Shown: piece by piece, positions 58,501-64,000 of the stretch | Position numbering within the stretch: position 1 is the stretch's first letter | Layout: each line of letters begins with the position of its first letter | Assembly (NCBI RefSeq): GCF_000004075.3 | Contig: NC_026657.2 | Span: forward strand, 23,654,408 to 23,718,407 | Direction of reading: 5' to 3' | Source: Cucumis sativus | Taxonomy: Eukaryota > Streptophyta > Magnoliopsida > Cucurbitales > Cucurbitaceae | Length of the DNA: 64,000 nucleotides | Position numbers and translations under genes: made by a program | The notes under the pieces: generated by a model | What the model was told of the DNA's origin: nothing | Databases searched by the model: none | Seen by the model: only the letters and a program-made list of their open reading frames with translations

Positions 58501-59907
58501 ACATAATTATGCCAACAAAAGTTTTGCTCAAGTGATAGTGTATGCCAAGGGACTAAGAAGTTTTCGATTTGAAATCCTTGATTCTCAATTTGTACTATGA
58601 ACATAGCTATTACCTCTGTATTCTTGTGGCAGAGACTCTGGTTACTGTGTAGAAGAGCTAGCAACAAAACTATACAAAATTACTATAGCTTGAATTAGGA
58701 ATCATATAATTAAGCATAGACATGAAATTGAACCATGTTTAAATTGTACTAAATGCAGAGGGCAAGACAACCAAAAATAAATTTGATTTTGATTTTTAAA
58801 GGAAAAATTGAAAAAAAAAAAGAATTAGAAAGAAATTTTCATATCAGCTTCCACATCGACAAATGACAAACACCAGTTTTAAAAAAGAACATACACCTCT
58901 TGTTTTGTTAATGAACTAAAAAATACTGTAAAGATCTTTGGTTACCAGAAAAAGTGGGATCCAAAATCTTGTCAAGAGAAGAGACAATTGTGTTTCTCAG
59001 CTTCTTAATCCCCAAACATTCATCCACAAAATTCTCTCCATTTCCATTCCGTTTATGATTTTCAAAAGCTTCTAGCTAATTTAACAACAGATCATAACTT
59101 GACGTGAGGAGGTTTGGGTACAAACCAGACTGTTGAAGGATCCTTGGAATTCCAAACAAGAGGAAGTTAGCCACGACTCTCCTGACTATTTTCAAAATTT
59201 TGTTATAGTTTAACCGGTTAAATTAATTTTCAATATAAAAAAATTGGTATCTCAAACATTCATATTTAATTTTTAAACATTGATTATCTTGAATATAAAA
59301 ATTACTGGTAATATTTATAATATATAACAAAATTTTATAGCTTGATCAAAGATGAACATCGATAGACTTGTACATGTTTTTATCAATGAGTGTCCATAAG
59401 TGATAGATAAATTTTTTTGCTATATTTAAAAATGGCGGTCGAGAATCTCACATAGGTTTAAAATCCATAGGTTTAAAGTCTGCATATTTAATATAACATT
59501 CTAACTAAAGGGAGTAAGATAGAAGTAGTGTACCTTGATTTATTCAAATCCTGTAGGGTATACAATATTCCTAAATGATAATGCAGATGTACTCGTATTC
59601 GATAGAACTAGTTATACAATATACTTTGGATTGAGACGATAAATTTATAGCTCCTCTTTCTTAGAGTGTGTGTATCTATCTATATATATTAGTAGAATGA
59701 TTGATCTGATTTTGGAAGGGCAGTGATCAGATGAATAACATGAGAGGCACGATGAAGTTGGAGCCAAATGGCAGTGGCCATTTCTTGACCAAACCAAGCA
59801 TCAGCAGAGCTCTGCGTCCGCCATTATTTCCTTTCACTCCCACCACTCAATTCTGACCCTTCAAATAATTCAACATCCTCACCCTTCTCTGGACTCTGGT
59901 CCACCAT
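55561..59907. other. Intergenic DNA, no gene supported
   Basis: About 4.3 kb of A/T-rich DNA with only short, unrecognised frames. CACTACAACAAAAAAG at 56473 resembles a transposon end but has no partner. The last 300 bp, near 59700-59900, belong to the promoter side of the hydrolase gene. Confidence 0.5.
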
Positions 59908-59919
59908 TCTCTCTCTCTC

Positions 59920-59999
<80 letters not shown>
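59908..59999 (+). repeat. (CT)n microsatellite upstream of the ABHD17-like gene
   Basis: About 92 bp of almost pure CT, with one CA interruption near 59921, ending about 230 bp before the start codon. GA/CT tracts in plant promoters or leaders can bind BPC (GAGA-binding) proteins; a role here is inference. It also generates a meaningless Arg-Glu-repeat frame on the minus strand. Confidence 0.9.
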
Positions 60000-60002
<3 letters not shown>

Positions 60003-60226
60003 CATATGGGAGAGAAGTCTTCATTCTTTGAAGAATGTGGTAACTGGATCAACATCTTCTGCTCTCTTTCTCCACTGTCCTTATAAACTAACAAATCTTC
60101 TGGAAAAAGAAAAACCAAAGGAATGTCAATTTCAATTTCACTCCTTACCACTTAAGTAAAGGACTCGAATTTCGTTTCTTCAGTGTAGAATTTGAATTTC
60201 TTTGTGGGTTCTGAGCCGGCGGCGAT

Positions 60227-62832
60227 ATGGGTGGCGTTACTTCTTCCATGGCGGCCAAGTTCGCCTTCTTCCCGCCCAACCCACCTTCGTATAAGCTCAT
60301 CACCGATGATCTTACTGGGCTTTTGCTTCTCAGCCCTTTCCCTCATCGGGAAAATGTTGAGGTTCTGAAACTACCCACTCGCCGGAGCACCGATATCGTT
60401 GCAATTTATGTCCGGCATCCGATGGCGACTTCGACTCTGCTGTATTCCCATGGCAACGCCGCCGATCTGGGTCAAATGTATGAGCTCTTCATCGAGCTGA
60501 GCATTCACCTACGTGTTAATCTAATGGGGTACTTCTTTTTTTTCCTCCCCGTTTAGTAAGCATTTGAATTTCGCACTTCTTTGTTTCTGTGCTCTCTGTT
60601 TTGATATCTTGTTCTATCTGTTTAGGCCTTTTGATCTTCTCTCATCTTCGCATTCAGTTTTAGGAGATTTTGATTTTGATTGCTTGCACTTGTTTAGCAT
60701 CAACATCGAAAGCTTAAGTTCTGATTCAACTTTTTGTGAGTTATATTTTGATAGATCTTCCAATTATGTGGGCGTCATTTTCTTTATGTTCGTATCAGTT
60801 TATCAACGTTATCATCATCCTCTTAATCAAAGTTCCAGAGCTTTATTTTTGGCTAATTTAGAATTCTGGATAAGTTGATAAATCAATGCAGTTATGCAGG
60901 ACAGAGAAATGGTACCCTTTGCCTTGAGGAATTAGTTAATTTGTAGGTTATTTCAAGCACATTCCGAGGGTAGGAAATGCTGTGAATCCATTCCCCATAT
61001 CTTGATTTTCTGAATCTTAAAAGCTCGTGAAGCTTGTCTTATAAATATGGAAATTCGTTCTTCTAGTCTGCTGCTGTGCAATCTATAATTAGACTGAAAC
61101 AATCAAAAGCAACTGTTCCTAATACTGCTACCTTTTCCTTCTTGCAGGTATGATTATTCGGGTTACGGTCAATCATCTGGAAAGGTGTGTTGAAATTTCC
61201 TTCTGATCACTGAAACAACACTGTATTCTATATTAATACAATGATAGAATCTTTCAAGTCTCATCTGAGACCTAATATTGTGTTGCAGCCATCTGAGCAA
61301 AATACATATGCAGATATTGAGGCTGCATATAAGTGTCTTGAAGAAAGCTATGGTACCAAGCAGGAGGATATCATCCTATATGGTCAATCCGTTGGGAGTG
61401 GTCCAACTTTGGATCTTGCAGCTCGACTTCCTCGGCTAAGAGCTGTTGTTTTACATAGTCCAATACTTTCTGGGTTAAGAGTCATGTATCCTGTAAAGCG
61501 GTCTTACTGGTTTGATATTTATAAGGTAAGATTACATTATTTTTTTTGGTTTTCATATCCATGCGATGTGTAGTAAATGGACTCTGTTCTCTTTGTCTGT
61601 GTGCAGAACATCGATAAAATTTCTCAGGTCAATTGCCCTATTCTCATCATTCATGTAAGTATGGGTCTTCAACCTATTTCCTCTTCATGGCTTTGTACAT
61701 TTTTATTTATCATGAGGGTTATGGATATGATTATGTTGCATCAGTGGGTTTAATATGTTAAGTATTTTGGTTTTCTATCTTCTTTAGTGTCATTAGAAGT
61801 TTGGCAATAGGAGGTACTTGCCTTTTTGGCTGTTAATTTGTTTGATGCAGTGCAAAAAGATTAAATATTGTCTTTCTTTCCTGCATCTTTGTGTAGAAGA
61901 AGAGGAAGTATCATCTCTTGAATTAGTTGGTTCAGTTTTTAGAATCACATACCATGAAAACATCAGTGAAATTAACTTGTACAGAAAGAGTAGAAGGGAC
62001 CCAAAGTTCAAACTGAGACAGATGTGACAAACCAAGTCTATCGACAAGTATTTTTCTGTTTGTCCAGGGCACGAACTGTATTACCAAATGATTGACTTTT
62101 GCCTACACTTTGTTGGATACTGTCTTTATGATGACACAATCTGGGCATTGCCAAAAATGACGGATATTACCAAATTAGGAACATGGCAGACCTTAGTTTT
62201 GATTTGGAACATTGAGAAGAGTCCAAACTTCTCCTAAAAGTTTCTGTGTAATCTATCTAATGTTCGAAAGCTACCTATTTTGTTCACAAGTTCTGTGCAA
62301 GTATCCTGGATAATATTAAAGATTAAGAGATCTTAACATCATTTTGCAGGGAACTTCAGATGATGTGGTTGATTGCTCACATGGCAAGCAACTTTGGGAA
62401 CTCTGTAAAGAGAAATACGAACCACTGTGGCTAAAAGGCGGAAACCACTGTAATTTGGAGCTCTATCCTGAGTATATCAGACATCTAAAGAAGTTCGTTG
62501 CAACAGTTGAGAAACCTCCCTCTCAAAGATACAGTGCCAGAAAGAGTACAGACCAATATGAGCAGCCACGGAAGAGCACAGATTTTTTCGATATTCCAAG
62601 GATGAGCACGGACTGGAGAGAAAAACCCCGGCGGAGTACTGATCAATCAGAGAAGCTGAAGAATCACTCAAGTGCTACTGATAAGTTAGAAAAGCTTAGA
62701 CTCTCCTTTAATCATGGGGAAAGGTCTCGTAGAAGTGTTGATTGCCATGAAAAGTCACGGAAAATTGTCGACCACCAGTTGGAAAGAGCGAGAAAAAGCG
62801 TTGATCGGCTTGATAGAATACGGACTGGGTAA
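60227..62832 (+). CDS. ABHD17-like serine hydrolase with repetitive basic tail
   Basis: Five exons (60227-60528, 61148-61184, 61289-61525, 61607-61654, 62350-62832), all GT-AG and in frame, give 368 residues. The alpha/beta-hydrolase core has the SHGNAADLG oxyanion region (about 74-82), the nucleophile elbow GQSVGSG (about 144-150), the acid in GTSDDVVD and the base in GGNHCNLE. That is the order of ABHD17, the protein depalmitoylases of animals. The plant substrates are not established. The start MGGVTSS is a good N-myristoylation signal, suggesting membrane attachment. After the core (about residue 265) comes a tail of about 100 residues with seven R-[KMR]-[SI]-[TV]-D units spaced 11-13 residues apart in two groups; such Arg-rich Ser sites could be kinase targets. 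All catalytic residues are present. Confidence 0.9.
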
Positions 62833-64000
62833 CTTTTCCTATAGATAGATTGCAAGATTCATGGAATTGAAGGTGCATTTGCAAGGAAAAGGTTCATTTA
62901 GTTTTGCTTTCCCCTAATTTTATTCTCTGCTGGCTGCTGCTTGTAGTTTGGCTTATCACAGCCTATAATATATTTAAACCATCGTGATGAATGAGAAAAG
63001 GTTTTGTCATTAAAGAAAAACTGATTTCTTGACACAATGAGTAAATATTTTTCCCATCTGCAGATTTTCAAGTCTTATTGAGAAGCCTAATTCTTTAGTT
63101 TCAGCGTCATTTATCAGCTTTCTACAACTTTGTTTGAGCTTTGTTCTCAAAAAACGATTCACTTCAGAACAAAATGAATCATAACTGAAAGGAAGCTCTT
63201 TTGTTTGCCATCGTTATAGACTAGGAAGACCCAACAGGCTTGAACAGTATTCGAGTCGGAGGAAGCCTTAGAATTGGCACTTAGCATAAGATCTCCAGCA
63301 TCTTACCATTCCTCCCTTGACTTGGATTAAAATTAGGTAATCCTAGAAAACCAAAGGGATTGATAACGAATGAAAGAGCTAATTCTCAAACATCAAATAT
63401 ATATCCAAATCCTAATAGTCCATGGATCTTTCAACTTTTGCTCAAAGAAATCATCTATTTGTTATATTTAGAGCTTACTTTTTTATGACTTTTTGGGTTG
63501 TGTGCTATCTTATGGGTCTGGGGTAAATGAAATAGCAGGGTGTTTAAGGCAGTGGAAAGAGACCTTAGTGAGATTTGGTCCCTTGTTTCCTTTCATGTTT
63601 CTTGGTGGACTTCAATTATGAAAACCTTTTGTACTTATTCTATAGGTGTTATTTTGCATGGTGGAGTCTGAGGTCCCTTTTTTCTTGTGTGTTTTTTATG
63701 CACTTGTATTCTTTGATTTTCCTCAATAAAACTTGTTCTTATTAAAAAAAGAAAACAAAAACCAACATGATAGAGGTTATATCCACATACTGAGTGAAAG
63801 AAACAAAGTACCATGTATCATGTGAGTTCTTTGGATATTGAATATAAGTACTCATTATGTTGTATCTTTGTAGGTACGAAGACAGGCTAGCAAGATGCTC
63901 TGAATTCAAAATGTAGAGATGATTATTACAGAGAAGCTATAGTCAAAGGTTGATGATGATGAGAGGTTTATTTAATCCCAAAAATTGTTGGGAAACTGAT
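62833..64000. other. 3' flank of the ABHD17-like gene
   Basis: It includes the 3' UTR of the hydrolase gene. At 63540-63750 the stretch ending TTTTCCTCAATAAAACTTG, followed by an A-rich run, has the look of a plant LINE 3' end, but coding homology is too weak to call. No further gene seen to the window end. Confidence 0.35.

Noticed and set aside
59879..60151. Arg-Glu-repeat open frame on the minus strand
   Set aside because: Pure translation of the (CT)n microsatellite.

Overview
This is a stretch of nuclear DNA from a flowering plant, almost certainly a eudicot. It is AT-rich and has intron-containing genes with GT-AG splice sites, plant gene families (R2R3-MYB, CXE-type carboxylesterase, plant RING ligase) and plant-type Copia, Gypsy, hAT, CACTA, LINE and SINE relics. 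The transposon style suggests a cucurbit, but that is an impression, not a demonstration. No CRISPR, rRNA, tRNA or bacterial features were seen.

Layout. 1-13.4 kb is repeat-dominated: an LTR-junction relic, a decayed Copia reverse transcriptase/RNase H with degenerate 45- and 57-bp repeats, a younger Copia element (4714-8847, 5-bp target duplication ATAAT) nested in the older element's 3' LTR, then a degenerate ~37-bp tandem array (9.3-11.0 kb). 13.9-20.2 kb holds two convergent genes: a CXE11/CXE16-like carboxylesterase (+) and a six-exon RING-finger E3 ligase (-). 23.8-25.2 kb holds a three-exon R2R3-MYB gene (+). 25.2-31.3 kb is intergenic, with a CACTA-like terminus and a possible DUF1985-like fragment.

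31.5-44.9 kb is a small four-exon DUF971 (GBBH-like N-terminal domain) gene whose first intron is about 12.2 kb. The intron is packed with nested elements: a LINE split into two parts, a head-to-head inverted pair of hAT transposase copies, and a Gypsy region whose gag and RT lie on one strand and integrase-chromodomain on the other. A nine-exon gene for a secretory-pathway, C2H2-finger, single-pass membrane protein follows on the minus strand (45.97-49.03 kb). 49-53.5 kb is repeat-derived. 53.6-54.0 kb encodes an mS38/AURKAIP1-type mitoribosomal protein. 55.2-55.6 kb is a Tourist-like MITE. 60.2-62.8 kb encodes an ABHD17-like serine hydrolase with an N-myristoylation-type start and a repetitive basic R-x-S-[TV]-D tail.

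Seven protein-coding genes are supported. They are ordinary unlinked housekeeping or regulatory genes with no visible joint pathway. The unusual biology is in the mobile DNA: two LTR elements with antiparallel internal modules, an inverted hAT dimer bounded by outer inverted repeats, and a small gene that seems to splice across 12 kb of nested transposons. Exon boundaries were read by eye from splice sites and reading-frame continuity. All family names come from motif recognition without database searches.
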